From the NCBI RefSeq assembly GCF_014842025.1, contig NZ_JACYUY010000012.1:1-64000 (forward strand): DNA of 64,000 bases. Direction: 5' to 3'. How positions within the stretch are numbered: position 1 is the first letter of the stretch; every line of letters begins with the position of its first letter. This document shows, in pieces, positions 32,595 to 42,493 of the stretch. This DNA comes from Massilia sp. CFBP 13721 (GTDB taxonomy: Bacteria; Pseudomonadota; Gammaproteobacteria; Burkholderiales; Burkholderiaceae_D). The position numbers and the translations under genes were made by a program. The notes under the pieces were generated by a model. The model did no database searches, was not told the origin of the DNA, and was given only the letters and a program-made list of their open reading frames with translations.

Positions 32595-34262
32595 TCAGGT
32601 CGTCAGCGGCTTGTAACGAATCCGCTTCGGTTTGGCGCCTTCTTCACCCAGGCGCTTCTTCTTGTCCGCTTCGTATTCCTGATAGTTACCATCGAAGAAA
32701 GTGACTTGTGAATTGCCCTCGAAGGCGAGGATGTGGGTCGCGATGCGGTCCAGGAACCAGCGGTCGTGCGAGATCACCATCACGCTGCCGGCGAATTCGA
32801 GCAGGGCGTCTTCCAGCGCGCGCAGGGTTTCCACGTCGAGGTCGTTCGACGGTTCATCGAGCAGCAGGACGTTGCCGCCTTGTAGCAGGGTTTTCGCCAG
32901 GTGCAGGCGGCCGCGTTCGCCACCCGAGAGGTTGCCGACGATTTTCTGTTGGTCCGAACCTTTGAAGTTGAAACGGCCGAGATAGGCGCGCGACGGCATT
33001 TCGAAGCGGCCGACGCTGAGCATGTCGGCGCCGGCGGTGACGTCTTCGAACACCGACTTATTGTTCGCCAGTTCGTCGCGGTGCTGGTCGACCAGCGAAA
33101 TGCGCGCGGTCTTGCCGATCGCGACTTCGCCACTGTCCGGCTGCTCTTTACCGGCAATCATCTTGAACAGCGTCGATTTACCGGCGCCGTTCGGGCCGAT
33201 GATGCCGACGATCGCGCCCGGCGGTACCGTGAACGAGACGTTGTCGAGCAGCAGGCGGTCGCCGAACGCTTTCGAGACATTCTTGAACTCGATGACTTCA
33301 TTGCCGAGGCGCTCGGCCACAGGGATGAAAATCTCCTGGGTTTCGTTGCGCTTCTGGTATTCGAATTCGCTCAGTTCGTTGAAGCGCGCCAGGCGTGCCT
33401 TCGACTTGGCCTGGCGGGCTTTCGGATTCTGGCGCGACCATTCGAGTTCCTTCTGCAGCGCCTTCTGGCGTGCCGATTCGGTCGATTCTTCCTGTTTCAG
33501 ACGCGCCTGTTTCTGATCCAGCCACGACGAGTAGTTGCCCTTCCATGGAATGCCCGAACCGCGGTCCAGTTCCAGGATCCATTCGGCGGCATTGTCGAGG
33601 AAGTAGCGGTCGTGGGTGATGCCGACCACGGTGCCCGGGAAGCGCAGCAGGAACTGTTCCAGCCATTCCACGGACTCGGCGTCCAGGTGGTTGGTTGGTT
33701 CGTCGAGCAGCAGCATGTCCGGTTTACTCAGCAGCAGTTTGCATAGCGCCACGCGACGCTTTTCGCCACCGGACAGGACAGCGATCTTGGCATCCCAGGG
33801 CGGCAGGCGCAGCGCATCGGCGGCCATTTCCAGCTGCAGGTTCAAATTGCCGCCGTCGGAGGAGGAGATGATCGCTTCCAGGCGTTCCTGCTCTTTCGCC
33901 AGTGCGTCGAAATCCGCGTCTTCTTCGGCGTAGGCGGCGTACACGGCTTCCAGCTTGGCTTGCGCCTCGAAGGCTTCGCCCAGGCCCGACTCGACTTCCT
34001 GGCGCACGGTTTTTTCCGGATCGAGTTGCGGTTCCTGCGGCAGGTAGCCGATGTTCAGGCCCGGCATCGGACGCGCTTCGCCCTGGATGTCGGTATCGAT
34101 GCCTGCCATGATTTTCAGCAGGGTCGATTTACCTGAGCCGTTCAAGCCCAGCACGCCGATCTTCGCGCCCGGGAAGAAGGACAGCGAAATATCCTTCAGG
34201 ATCTGCCGCTTCGGTGGGACGATTTTGCCCACGCGGTTCATGGTATAGACGTAATTGGCCAT
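32595..34262 (-). CDS. ettA: Energy-dependent translational throttle protein EttA (ABC-F)
   Basis: 555 residues with two ABC domains and no membrane part. Domain 1 has GLNGSGKSTLLK, LSGGEKRRVAL and LLLDEPTNHLD; domain 2 has GPNGAGKSTLFK, LSGGERGRLHL and LLLDEPSNDLD. The linker between the domains carries the basic P-site tRNA-interaction motif region (RQNPKARQAKSKARLARF). EttA binds the ribosomal E site and gates the first elongation step in response to ADP/ATP. Confidence 0.95.
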   Translation of the reverse strand: MANYVYTMNRVGKIVPPKRQILKDISLSFFPGAKIGVLGLNGSGKSTLLKIMAGIDTDIQGEARPMPGLNIGYLPQEPQLDPEKTVRQEVESGLGEAFEAQAKLEAVYAAYAEEDADFDALAKEQERLEAIISSSDGGNLNLQLEMAADALRLPPWDAKIAVLSGGEKRRVALCKLLLSKPDMLLLDEPTNHLDAESVEWLEQFLLRFPGTVVGITHDRYFLDNAAEWILELDRGSGIPWKGNYSSWLDQKQARLKQEESTESARQKALQKELEWSRQNPKARQAKSKARLARFNELSEFEYQKRNETQEIFIPVAERLGNEVIEFKNVSKAFGDRLLLDNVSFTVPPGAIVGIIGPNGAGKSTLFKMIAGKEQPDSGEVAIGKTARISLVDQHRDELANNKSVFEDVTAGADMLSVGRFEMPSRAYLGRFNFKGSDQQKIVGNLSGGERGRLHLAKTLLQGGNVLLLDEPSNDLDVETLRALEDALLEFAGSVMVISHDRWFLDRIATHILAFEGNSQVTFFDGNYQEYEADKKKRLGEEGAKPKRIRYKPLTT

Positions 34263-34327
34263 TATTCAATTCTGTAGAAAATCAAGGTGCAAAGGATACG
34301 ATAGAAGCGCGCCCGCGGGCACCCCCA

Positions 34328-35218
34328 TCACGAAACTTTCACTGCGGGCTCACCGCGCCCGCGCCGCAGCAGTCCCTCGCCGGCAAACAGCGCCAGCGCC
34401 GTCCAGATCAGGGCGAAGCCGACCAGGCGGTCAGCTGTAAACGCTTCCCGGAACAGCAGCACGCCCAGCAAAAATTGAATCGTCGGCGCCAGGTATTGCA
34501 GCAAGCCGAGGATCGACAGCGGAATCTGGCGCGCACCGCTGGCGAACAGCAGCAGCGGGATTGCCGTGATCGGACCGGACGCCACCAGCAGCCAGCGCGT
34601 GCTGCTGGAAGCTGTGTTCATGAAAGCGTTGTCGCCATGCAGGGTCAGCCAGCCGATATAGGCGGCCGCCAGCGGGAACAGCACCATGGTCTCGAACGAC
34701 AAACCCTCCAAAGCGCCGAGCGCGGCGGTCTTGCGCAGCAAGCCGTAGGCGCCGAAGGTCGCCGCCAGGAACAGGGCGATCCAGGGCACGCTGCCGGCTT
34801 GCCAGGTTAGCCAGGCAACGCCGAGGGCGGCCAGTCCGATCACGCCCCACTGGAACGGCCGCAGGCGCTCCTTCAGGATGAGAAAGCCGAACATGATGTT
34901 GACCAGCGGTGTGATGAAATAGCCAAGGCTGGCGTCGATCACGTGGCCATTGTTGACGGCCCAGATATACAGCAGCCAGTTGGCGCCCAGCAGCACGGCG
35001 GAGCCCGCAAAACTCCAGAATACGCGCGGCTGGCGCACTTGCTCGAGCCACCCCCATTGCCTGCGCAGCGCCAGCACGATCAACAGGAAGGCAAGCGACC
35101 ACAGCATGCGGTTGGCCAGGATCTGCAGCGCCGGCACCTCGCTAATGGCGTGGAAATAGAGAGGAAACAAACCCCAGCACAGGAAGGCCAGGGCGGCGGA
35201 AATGATGCCGGTACGCAT
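34328..35218 (-). CDS. rarD: RarD, EamA-family transporter
   Basis: 296 residues, ten predicted membrane helices from two EamA repeats. The N-terminus GIISAALAFLCWGLFPLYF and the conserved NWLLYIWAVNNGHVIDASLG are diagnostic for RarD. The family is annotated as chloramphenicol-sensitivity protein; the real substrate is unknown. Its promoter lies in the 170-bp gap shared with the divergent kup gene. Confidence 0.92.
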   Translation of the reverse strand: MRTGIISAALAFLCWGLFPLYFHAISEVPALQILANRMLWSLAFLLIVLALRRQWGWLEQVRQPRVFWSFAGSAVLLGANWLLYIWAVNNGHVIDASLGYFITPLVNIMFGFLILKERLRPFQWGVIGLAALGVAWLTWQAGSVPWIALFLAATFGAYGLLRKTAALGALEGLSFETMVLFPLAAAYIGWLTLHGDNAFMNTASSSTRWLLVASGPITAIPLLLFASGARQIPLSILGLLQYLAPTIQFLLGVLLFREAFTADRLVGFALIWTALALFAGEGLLRRGRGEPAVKVS

Positions 35219-35385
35219 GGGGAAAGAGGAAGGGATTGCAGGGCTGACATTATCCCCGATGCGGCCGATCCCTGCAGGCGCTGCCCCTTTTTATGGCGGT
35301 GTATGATGCCTGACGAAATGTTCTTGCAATTTTCTTGTCGTTATTTTATGGTGCGCCGCACCAAAACAGAAAAAATGGTGCAATT

Positions 35386-37263
35386 TTGACGGCTGAAAAC
35401 AAGAAGAGCAGCATCGCCGCGCTGACCCTGTCCGCGGTCGGCATCGTCTACGGCGACATCGGTACCAGCCCTTTATATACCCTGCGTGCGATCTTCGACC
35501 CCGAGCACGGCTTGCCGCTGACCAGTTCGAATATCCTCGGCATCATTTCGCTGATTTTCTGGAGCCTGACGATCATCGTCTCGCTGAAATACGTCACCCT
35601 GGTGCTGCGCGCCGACAACCGCGGCGAGGGCGGCATCATGGCGCTGATGGCGCTGGCCCTGAATTCCGTCACCCGCCATTCGAGATGGCATTTTCCATTG
35701 CTGGTGATCGGCGTGCTCGGCGCCACCATGTTCTATGGCGACAGCGTGATCACGCCGGCCATCTCCGTGCTCGGTGCGATCGAGGGCCTGGAAGTGGCGG
35801 CGCCCGGCATGTCGCATTACGTGGTGCCGCTGACCATCGTGGTGCTGGTGGCCTTGTACAGCGTGCAGCGCCATGGCACGGCCGGCATCGGCCGTTTCTT
35901 CGGGCCAGTGATGCTGGTCTGGTTCATCAGCCTGGCGGCGATGGGCATCGTCAACATCATCGAAACCCCGGCGATCCTGAATGCCCTCAATCCGTGGTAC
36001 GCGCTGGACTTCATGCTGCACAACGAATTCCTCGCCTTTGTCGCCCTTGGCGCGGTGGTGCTGGCCGTGACCGGCGCCGAAGCCTTATATGCCGACATGG
36101 GCCACTTCGGCAAGAAGCCGATCCGCCTGGCCTGGTTCATGATCGCCTTCCCGGCGCTGACCCTGAATTACCTGGGGCAGGGCGGCTTGCTGATCGCCGA
36201 CCCGACCGCGATCGACAACCCCTTCTTCCACCAGCTCGGCAGCTGGAGCGTGATCCCGCTGGTGATCCTCTCGACCATGGCGGCGGTGATCGCCTCGCAG
36301 GCGACGATTTCCGGCACCTACTCCATGACCAAGCAGGCCGTTGCCCTTGGCCTGCTGCCGCGCATGCGCATCCTGCACACGTCGGAAAGCGAGATCGGCC
36401 AGATTTATATTCCGGCCGTGAACTGGCTGCAATTGGGCGTGGTGCTGATCGCCGTGATCGGCTTCGGTTCCTCCGAAGAACTGGCCGGCGCCTACGGCAT
36501 CGCCGTCACTGCCACCATGATGGCGACCACGATATTGACCTTTTTCGTCACGCGCTACCGCTGGCAGCTGCCGCTGGTGCTGTGCATCGGCGCGACCGGC
36601 TTTTTCCTGGTGATCGACATCATGCTGTTCTCGTCGACGACACTCAAACTGTTCCATGGCGGCTGGTTCCCGTTGCTGCTCGGTTCGGTGCTGTTGACCG
36701 GCATGCTGACCTGGAAGCGCGGCCGCGAACTGGTGTTCGAAAACCTGGAACGGCATGCGATCCCGCTCGACGCCTTCTTGCAGTCGCTGTTCGTCGGACC
36801 GCCGACGCGCGTGCCCGGCACCGCGATTTTCCTGCGCGGAGAAAGCGATGGCGTGCCGCATGCGCTGCTGCACAACCTGCTGCACAACAAGGTGCTGCAC
36901 GAGCGCGTCGTGTTCCTCACCGTGCGCATCAAGGAAGAACCCTGGGTGGCGCCCGCCGAGCAGGTGGAGATGGTCGAACTCGGGCACAACTGCTACCAGC
37001 TGAACATCCACTATGGCTTCAAGGACGAGCCGGACATCCCGGGCATCATGCGCCATTGCGCGACGCTGGGATTGCCGTTCGAGATGATGGAAACCTCGTT
37101 CTTCATCGCGCGCCAGACCGTGATCTCAGCGCCGGGCGGCGGCATGATGCCGTGGCGCGAACACCTGTTCGTGGCGATGTCGAGAAATGCGCGCGGCGCC
37201 GCCGACTATTACCAGATCCCGCCGAACCGCGTCATCGAACTCGGTACACAAGTCGAAATCTGA
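35386..37263 (+). CDS. kup: Potassium uptake protein Kup
   Basis: 625 residues from TTG 35386, which gives the usual Kup N-terminus (TAENKKSSIAALTLSAVG); another in-frame TTG is at 35335 and no ATG is available. About twelve membrane helices start at VGIVYGDIGTSPLYTL, the selectivity-related Kup motif. The C-terminal cytoplasmic domain is about 170 residues. It imports K+ with protons. E. coli Kup has 622 residues, in agreement. Confidence 0.93.
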   Translation: MTAENKKSSIAALTLSAVGIVYGDIGTSPLYTLRAIFDPEHGLPLTSSNILGIISLIFWSLTIIVSLKYVTLVLRADNRGEGGIMALMALALNSVTRHSRWHFPLLVIGVLGATMFYGDSVITPAISVLGAIEGLEVAAPGMSHYVVPLTIVVLVALYSVQRHGTAGIGRFFGPVMLVWFISLAAMGIVNIIETPAILNALNPWYALDFMLHNEFLAFVALGAVVLAVTGAEALYADMGHFGKKPIRLAWFMIAFPALTLNYLGQGGLLIADPTAIDNPFFHQLGSWSVIPLVILSTMAAVIASQATISGTYSMTKQAVALGLLPRMRILHTSESEIGQIYIPAVNWLQLGVVLIAVIGFGSSEELAGAYGIAVTATMMATTILTFFVTRYRWQLPLVLCIGATGFFLVIDIMLFSSTTLKLFHGGWFPLLLGSVLLTGMLTWKRGRELVFENLERHAIPLDAFLQSLFVGPPTRVPGTAIFLRGESDGVPHALLHNLLHNKVLHERVVFLTVRIKEEPWVAPAEQVEMVELGHNCYQLNIHYGFKDEPDIPGIMRHCATLGLPFEMMETSFFIARQTVISAPGGGMMPWREHLFVAMSRNARGAADYYQIPPNRVIELGTQVEI

Positions 37264-37354
37264 TACATCTGCCCGACAAAAAGCGGACAGTCTGGCGTGG
37301 AGGCCTGCGGTAAGGTACTGTGTTTCCTCTTAAACACATTTTCCGCGAGTTCCC

Positions 37355-37804
37355 ATGCAACAAGTTAAACTTTCCCTGCTGGCGGCCTGCTGCGCCGCCG
37401 TCCTCAGCCTGAGCGCCTGCGGTGGTGGCGGCGGCGGCGACAGCGCGCCGGCGATTGCCGTCAGCAACCCGGCCACGCTGGTGGTCACCGACAGCGTCGT
37501 CGGCAGCGGCGCGACCGCCACCAACGGCAAGAAGGTCACCGTCAATTACACCGGCTGGTACTACAGTGCCAGCGCCGCCGACCACAAGGGTCCCCAGTTC
37601 GAGAGCAATAGCACCGGCTTCGGCTTCGTGCTCGGCACCGGCGCCGTCATCGCCGGCTGGGACCAGGGCGTGGCCGGCATGAAGGTGGGCGGCAAGCGCA
37701 CCCTGGCGATTCCATCGAGCCTCGCCTACGGCAGTTCCGGCCGCGGCCCGATCCCGCCGAATGCAGGCCTGCTGTTCGAGGTGGAGCTGACCAAGGTGGA
37801 ATAA
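37355..37804 (+). CDS. FKBP-type peptidyl-prolyl isomerase, lipoprotein
   Basis: 149 residues. The lipobox is LSLSAC (Cys about residue 25), followed by a poly-glycine linker, then one FKBP domain: VTVNYTGWYY, ESNSTGFGFVLGTGAVIAGWDQGV, and GKRTLAIPSSLAYGSSGRG. It isomerises X-Pro bonds in periplasmic proteins. The 91-bp gap to kup holds a short leader but no gene. Confidence 0.9.
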   Translation: MQQVKLSLLAACCAAVLSLSACGGGGGGDSAPAIAVSNPATLVVTDSVVGSGATATNGKKVTVNYTGWYYSASAADHKGPQFESNSTGFGFVLGTGAVIAGWDQGVAGMKVGGKRTLAIPSSLAYGSSGRGPIPPNAGLLFEVELTKVE

Positions 37805-37874
37805 AGCGTCCCCTGTCCGCCAGCGCCTGCCGGCGTGGGGGACGCCGCGAATTACCCGGATTGGGTACGATGTG

Positions 37875-37903
37875 AAACGGGCGACCACAACGGTCGCCCG
37901 TTT
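37875..37903 (+). terminator. Terminator-like hairpin after the FKBP gene
   Basis: AAACGGGCGACC-ACAAC-GGTCGCCCGTTT is a 12-bp perfect stem. Only three T residues end the stem and no longer T-run follows, so it could also be a structured leader of the permease gene. Confidence 0.5.
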
Positions 37904-37929
37904 GCGTAAACACATCGGAGCAATACAAC

Positions 37930-39228
37930 ATGGCGGAACACCTTACTAAAACCGAAATCGAGGAACTGACACCACGCCAGCGCGTCATGGCCATCGTCGG
38001 CGCCTCCTCGGGCAACCTGGTCGAATGGTTCGACTTTTATATTTATTCTTTCTGCGCCCTGTATTTTTCCGCGGCCTTTTTCCCATCCGGGAATCCAACC
38101 ACCCAACTGCTGAACACCGCCGGCATCTTTGCCGCCGGCTTCCTGATGCGTCCCATCGGCGGCTGGATGTTCGGCCGCATCGCCGACAAGTACGGCCGCA
38201 AGAATTCGATGATGATCTCGGTGCTGATGATGTGCGGCGGCTCGCTGATGATCGCCATGCTGCCGACCTATGCGCAGATCGGCACCGCGGCGCCGGCGCT
38301 GCTGCTGCTGGCGCGCCTGTTCCAGGGGCTGTCGGTCGGCGGCGAGTACGGCACCAGCGCCACCTACATGAGCGAAGTGGCGCTGCCGGGACGGCGCGGT
38401 TTCTTCGCCTCGTTCCAGTACGTGACGCTGATCGGCGGCCAGTTGCTGGCGCTCTTGGTGCTGGTGATCCTGCAGCAGCTCCTGACCGAAGCCGAACTGC
38501 GCGCCTGGGGCTGGCGCATCCCGTTCGTGTGCGGCGCCGCCGCCGCGATCGTGTCCCTGTACCTGCGCCGTTCGCTGACCGAAACCACCACCGCCTCCGA
38601 TCGCAGCCGCAAGGAAGCGGGCAGCCTGGCCGGCCTCATGAAACACAAGCGTGCCTTCATCACGGTGCTCGGGTTTACCGCCGGCGGCTCGCTGATCTTT
38701 TACACGTTCACGACCTACATGCAGAAATACCTGGTCAACACGGCCGGCATGAACACCAGGACCGCCAGCGCGGTGATGACGGGGGCGCTGCTGGTCTACA
38801 TGGGCATGCAGCCGCTGTTCGGCGCGCTGTCGGACCGCATCGGCCGCCGTACCGCGATGATCTGGTTCGGCGCCCTGGCGACCCTGTGCACGGTGCCGAT
38901 CGAGTCGGCCCTGCACGGCGTCACCAACCCCTGGGTGGCCGGCATGTTGATCATCTGCGCACTGGCGATCATCAGCCTGTACACCTCGATCAGCGGCTTG
39001 ATCAAGGCGGAGATGTTCCCGGTCGAAGTGCGCGCGATGGGCGTCGGTGTCTCGTATGCGGTGGCGAATGCGCTGTTCGGCGGTTCGGCCGAATACGTGG
39101 CCCTGTGGTTCAAGCAGGCTGGCGTGGAGCAGAATTTTTACTGGTACGTCAGCGGCATGTGCGCGCTCGCCTTTATCGTCGCTCTGCGCATGCCCGACCC
39201 GAGCAAGTCGGGCCTGCTAAAAGGCTAA
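37930..39228 (+). CDS. MHS-family MFS transporter (alpha-ketoglutarate permease-like)
   Basis: 432 residues, twelve membrane segments. The MHS motif [19 protein letters not shown] near residue 29 and the loop [17 protein letters not shown] are typical of KgtP-type proton-coupled symporters for dicarboxylates. The second-half motif [13 protein letters not shown] is intact. Substrate is inferred from resemblance to KgtP and not proven. Confidence 0.88.
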   Translation: MAEHLTKTEIEELTPRQRVMAIVGASSGNLVEWFDFYIYSFCALYFSAAFFPSGNPTTQLLNTAGIFAAGFLMRPIGGWMFGRIADKYGRKNSMMISVLMMCGGSLMIAMLPTYAQIGTAAPALLLLARLFQGLSVGGEYGTSATYMSEVALPGRRGFFASFQYVTLIGGQLLALLVLVILQQLLTEAELRAWGWRIPFVCGAAAAIVSLYLRRSLTETTTASDRSRKEAGSLAGLMKHKRAFITVLGFTAGGSLIFYTFTTYMQKYLVNTAGMNTRTASAVMTGALLVYMGMQPLFGALSDRIGRRTAMIWFGALATLCTVPIESALHGVTNPWVAGMLIICALAIISLYTSISGLIKAEMFPVEVRAMGVGVSYAVANALFGGSAEYVALWFKQAGVEQNFYWYVSGMCALAFIVALRMPDPSKSGLLKG

Positions 39229-39245
39229 GTCTTAAGGTATATCCC

Positions 39246-39698
39246 TTAGCGCAGCATGTCGATGTGTAGGATGCCGTCTTCGTCGTAGGGCGCGGAGACG
39301 GTCTCGAAGCCGAAGCTTTGATAAAAATTTTCCAGGCGCTGCTGGGCGCCGATGCGGATGCGGTGGCCCGGGTGCAGCCGTTCGGCGTACTGCAGGCCGT
39401 GCGCGACCAGTTCGCGCCCGGCGCCCGAGCCGCGCACGTCGTTCGTGGTCAGGATGCGCCCCAGCGACATCTCGTCGTATTTGGCGCCCGGCGCCAGGCA
39501 GCGCAGGTAGGCGACCAGCACGCGCCGTCCGCCGATGTCGCGCCAGCCGAGCAGGTGGTGGGCATCGAGGTCGTAGCCGTCGATGTCCGGGTACAGGCAG
39601 GTCTGCTCGAGGATGAACACTTGCTGGCGCTGCGCCAGCACTTCATACAGTTGCGCGCCCGAGAGGTCGGCGAAGCTGCACCATTGCCATTCGATCAT
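39246..39698 (-). CDS. elaA: GNAT acetyltransferase, ElaA family
   Basis: 150 residues from ATG 39698. The ElaA pattern is EVLAQRQQVFILEQ, then YPDIDGYDLDAHHLLGW, the acetyl-CoA loop DVRGSGAGREL and the end GAQQRLENFYQSFGFE. ElaA is an uncharacterised GNAT protein closely alike in E. coli. Here it follows the HDAC-like gene by 17 bp, so the acetyl-transfer and deacetylase-fold proteins are made together. Confidence 0.9.
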   Translation of the reverse strand: MIEWQWCSFADLSGAQLYEVLAQRQQVFILEQTCLYPDIDGYDLDAHHLLGWRDIGGRRVLVAYLRCLAPGAKYDEMSLGRILTTNDVRGSGAGRELVAHGLQYAERLHPGHRIRIGAQQRLENFYQSFGFETVSAPYDEDGILHIDMLR

Positions 39699-39715
39699 TG
39701 TGAATCCGTTCGTGT

Positions 39716-40762
39716 TTAAAGATAAGCGGCCGTCTCGAAACCTTCGAGCACGTTGACCGTGTGGATGCCGAGTTCGGCGTGCGCCTGCCCGCCCTCGAAC
39801 ACGAAGGCGGTCGGCAAGCCGAGCCAGGCGATGCGTTCGCCGATGCGCAGGTAGTCGGCGCCATTGAGCGTGAATTCCGCCTTGGCGCCGGCCTCCGCAT
39901 CGTCGCCGCGCGCGCCCACGCCGAGCGCCACCACCAGCGCTTCGGGCGCGAACATGCCCAGTTTCAGGCAGGCCGTCTCCAGCGCCGCCAGCCATTGCGC
40001 GGCGCCCGTGCCGCGCGCCAGCACCAGGTTCATGTTGTAGCCGCTGCCTTCGCCGCTGCCGGTTTCGTCGGCGTGGCCCAGATAATAAGGGAAATCGACG
40101 CGCGGGTCGGCGTGCAGCGAGATGGTCAAGACGTCGCTACGGCCATAAAAAATGGCTTGCGTGCCGCTGCCGTGGTGGTAATCGATGTCGAGGATGGCGA
40201 CGCGTTGCAGGCCATCGTCGAGCAGGTGCTGGGCCGCCAGCGCCGCGTTGTTCAGGAAACAGCCGCCGCCGAAATAATCGGCGCCGGCATGGTGGCCGGG
40301 AGGACGGGTCAGTGCGAAACTGCCGCGCTGGCCCAGGCGCAGCGCGTGCGCCGCATTGATGGCGCAGTCGGCGCCGGTCCTGGCTGCGTTCCAGGTGCCG
40401 GCGCTGAGCGCCGTGGCGTCGGTCGAATACAGGCCGAGGCAACCCAGGACACTGCTTGGTTCGACGTCGCTGCGCAGGCCGCGCACCGGCCAATTCAGCG
40501 CCTGCGCATCTTTGTCAACGTTGGCCGGGTCGAGCGCCAGCCACTCGCTCCAGGCACTGCGCAGGAAGTGCAAATAACGCGGCGTATGGATGCGTTCGAG
40601 CGAGACCGGCGGCGCGCGGTGCGGGGTGACGATCTCGCCCAGCCCACGCCGCTGCAGCTCTTTCAATACCAGTGCCACCCGCTCGGGCTGGTCGAACGAC
40701 GCCCGGGTCTGCACGAGCTGGGCGCGGTGCTGGCCATGGTGTTCGTTATAAAAGGTGAGCAA
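39716..40762 (-). CDS. HDAC-fold amidohydrolase with altered active site
   Basis: 348 residues resembling acetylpolyamine amidohydrolases and class II HDACs. The His pair RPPGHHAG (157-158) and the first zinc ligands DIDYHHG (Asp194, His196) are present. The third zinc ligand, normally the Asp of GVDT/GADT, is Gly283 (LGVGARGDD), and the catalytic Tyr of EGGY is Gln326 (FEGGQAHAE). The nearby DD at 287-288 might substitute. It may bind acetylated ligands without catalysis or use another chemistry. It lies between gshA (28 bp upstream) and elaA. Confidence 0.85.
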   Translation of the reverse strand: MLTFYNEHHGQHRAQLVQTRASFDQPERVALVLKELQRRGLGEIVTPHRAPPVSLERIHTPRYLHFLRSAWSEWLALDPANVDKDAQALNWPVRGLRSDVEPSSVLGCLGLYSTDATALSAGTWNAARTGADCAINAAHALRLGQRGSFALTRPPGHHAGADYFGGGCFLNNAALAAQHLLDDGLQRVAILDIDYHHGSGTQAIFYGRSDVLTISLHADPRVDFPYYLGHADETGSGEGSGYNMNLVLARGTGAAQWLAALETACLKLGMFAPEALVVALGVGARGDDAEAGAKAEFTLNGADYLRIGERIAWLGLPTAFVFEGGQAHAELGIHTVNVLEGFETAAYL

Positions 40763-40790
40763 GGCATCCCCAGCGGGTCAGAGCACCGGA

Positions 40791-42389
40791 TTACTGCTGG
40801 TTGCCGCACAGCGTACTGCTGTTGTACGCCGCCACGAAATCGTCGAAGCTGCCCGTGTCCTGCTGTTCGACGATCACCTGCTCGGCCAGCGAAGCGGCGG
40901 CCATCTCGGCGAACACGGCTTCCTCGGCCGGCATCAGCGGGCTATCGCGGAAGGTGGCCGCATGCAGCCGGCTTTGCTGCAGTCCAAAGGCGGCGGCCGA
41001 ACCGAGCTTGCGCACTTCGTCCAGCACGCGCGCCGACGGGGTGGTGGTCGGATCGGCGATCTTGCCCTTTTGCTGCGCCAGCGAGGCTTCGTGCACGCCG
41101 CTTTCGTTATGCTCGGCGTCGAGCAGGCGCGCCAGCGGACGGATGCGTTCGATCAGTTCATCGGCCCATGCCGCCAGCGGTACCTCTTCGCCGTTGCGCG
41201 TGAGCGTCAGGCCCGGGCGGCGTCCTTCCTTCACCGTGCGTGCAAAATTGCGGGCGTGGATCTGTCCTTCGGCGGCGCTGATCAGCGGACTCTCGTCGAG
41301 CGCGCAGAAGAGTAAAAAGGCGTCGAGGAAGCGGCCGGTCTCGATGGCGATCCCGATCGGCTCGAACGGGTCGACGTCGAGGCAGCGCACTTCGATGTAT
41401 TGCACGCCGCGGTTGCACAGGGCTTGCACCGGACGCTCGCCGGTGCGGATCACGCGCTTCGGGCGGATCGTCGAATAGTATTCGTTCTCGATCTGCAGCA
41501 CGTTGGTCGACAACTGGATCCACTCGCCGTCGCGCTTGGTGCCGAGCGCGGCGTACGGCTCGTAAGGGCGGTTCACGGCATCCATCAGGCTTGTGACATA
41601 GCTTTCCAGGCTGTTCTCGTGCGGACGCAGGCCGGACTGGGCATCGTTCTGGTAACCCAGGTCGCTCATGCGCAGGCTGGTCGCGTACGGCAGGTACAGG
41701 GTGTCGTCGGACAGCGTTTCCAGCCCGTGCTCGCGCCCGCGCAGGAAACTCGTGGTGAGGGCCGGCGATGCGCCGAACAGGTACATCAGCAGCCAGCTGT
41801 AGCGGCGGAAGTTGCGGATGGTGGCGAAATAGCTTTCGGACTGGAAGTCGCGCAAGGCATTGCGCCGCTCTTCGGGCACGCCCTCGCTGGCCAGGATCAG
41901 GCGCCACAGCTGTTCCGGCAGCGAATAGTTGTAGTGGATGCCGGCGATGCATTGCATGGCCTTGCCGTAGCGCAGGGCCAGGCCGCGGCGGTACACGTGT
42001 TTCAGCATGCCGATGTTGGCGCTGCCATACCAGGCGATCTCGATGTCTTCTTCGGCAGGCAGTTCGCCCGGCATCGACGAGCTCCACAGCATTTCGTCGC
42101 CCAGTTTCGAATAGGCGAAACGGTGGGTGGCGTCGAGGCGGTGCAACGCCAGGCCGATGTCGTGTTCGGCCGGGGTGATGAATTCGAGCAGCGCTTCGGC
42201 GTAATCGGTCGTGATTTGCGGGTGCGTCAGCGCCGCGCCCAGCTGGACCGGATGCGGGGTGCGCGCGAGCTGGCCGTGCGGGTCGATACGCAGGGTCTCG
42301 CGTTCGATGCCGCGCAAGCCCTGGCCGAGCAGGCCACGATGGGCATCGTCGTCGAGCAGGGCCAGGCGGCGGGTCAGTTGGTTCGACAC
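40791..42389 (-). CDS. gshA: Glutamate-cysteine ligase
   Basis: 532 residues, the gamma-proteobacterial type 1 form. GIERETLRI near residue 27, [29 protein letters not shown] and the late [19 protein letters not shown] are the hallmark segments. It makes gamma-glutamylcysteine, the first step of glutathione synthesis; gshB is not in the window. It heads a minus-strand operon with the HDAC-like protein and elaA. Confidence 0.95.
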   Translation of the reverse strand: MSNQLTRRLALLDDDAHRGLLGQGLRGIERETLRIDPHGQLARTPHPVQLGAALTHPQITTDYAEALLEFITPAEHDIGLALHRLDATHRFAYSKLGDEMLWSSSMPGELPAEEDIEIAWYGSANIGMLKHVYRRGLALRYGKAMQCIAGIHYNYSLPEQLWRLILASEGVPEERRNALRDFQSESYFATIRNFRRYSWLLMYLFGASPALTTSFLRGREHGLETLSDDTLYLPYATSLRMSDLGYQNDAQSGLRPHENSLESYVTSLMDAVNRPYEPYAALGTKRDGEWIQLSTNVLQIENEYYSTIRPKRVIRTGERPVQALCNRGVQYIEVRCLDVDPFEPIGIAIETGRFLDAFLLFCALDESPLISAAEGQIHARNFARTVKEGRRPGLTLTRNGEEVPLAAWADELIERIRPLARLLDAEHNESGVHEASLAQQKGKIADPTTTPSARVLDEVRKLGSAAAFGLQQSRLHAATFRDSPLMPAEEAVFAEMAAASLAEQVIVEQQDTGSFDDFVAAYNSSTLCGNQQ

Positions 42390-42493
42390 GGGTGTTTCCT
42401 TTCTTATACTGCCTTAGTGATTGGTGCAGAGAGTAACCGAAAATCGAACAGCGCGTCGGTGCCGGGCCCATTTATGGGAGCCGCCGGCGGGTG

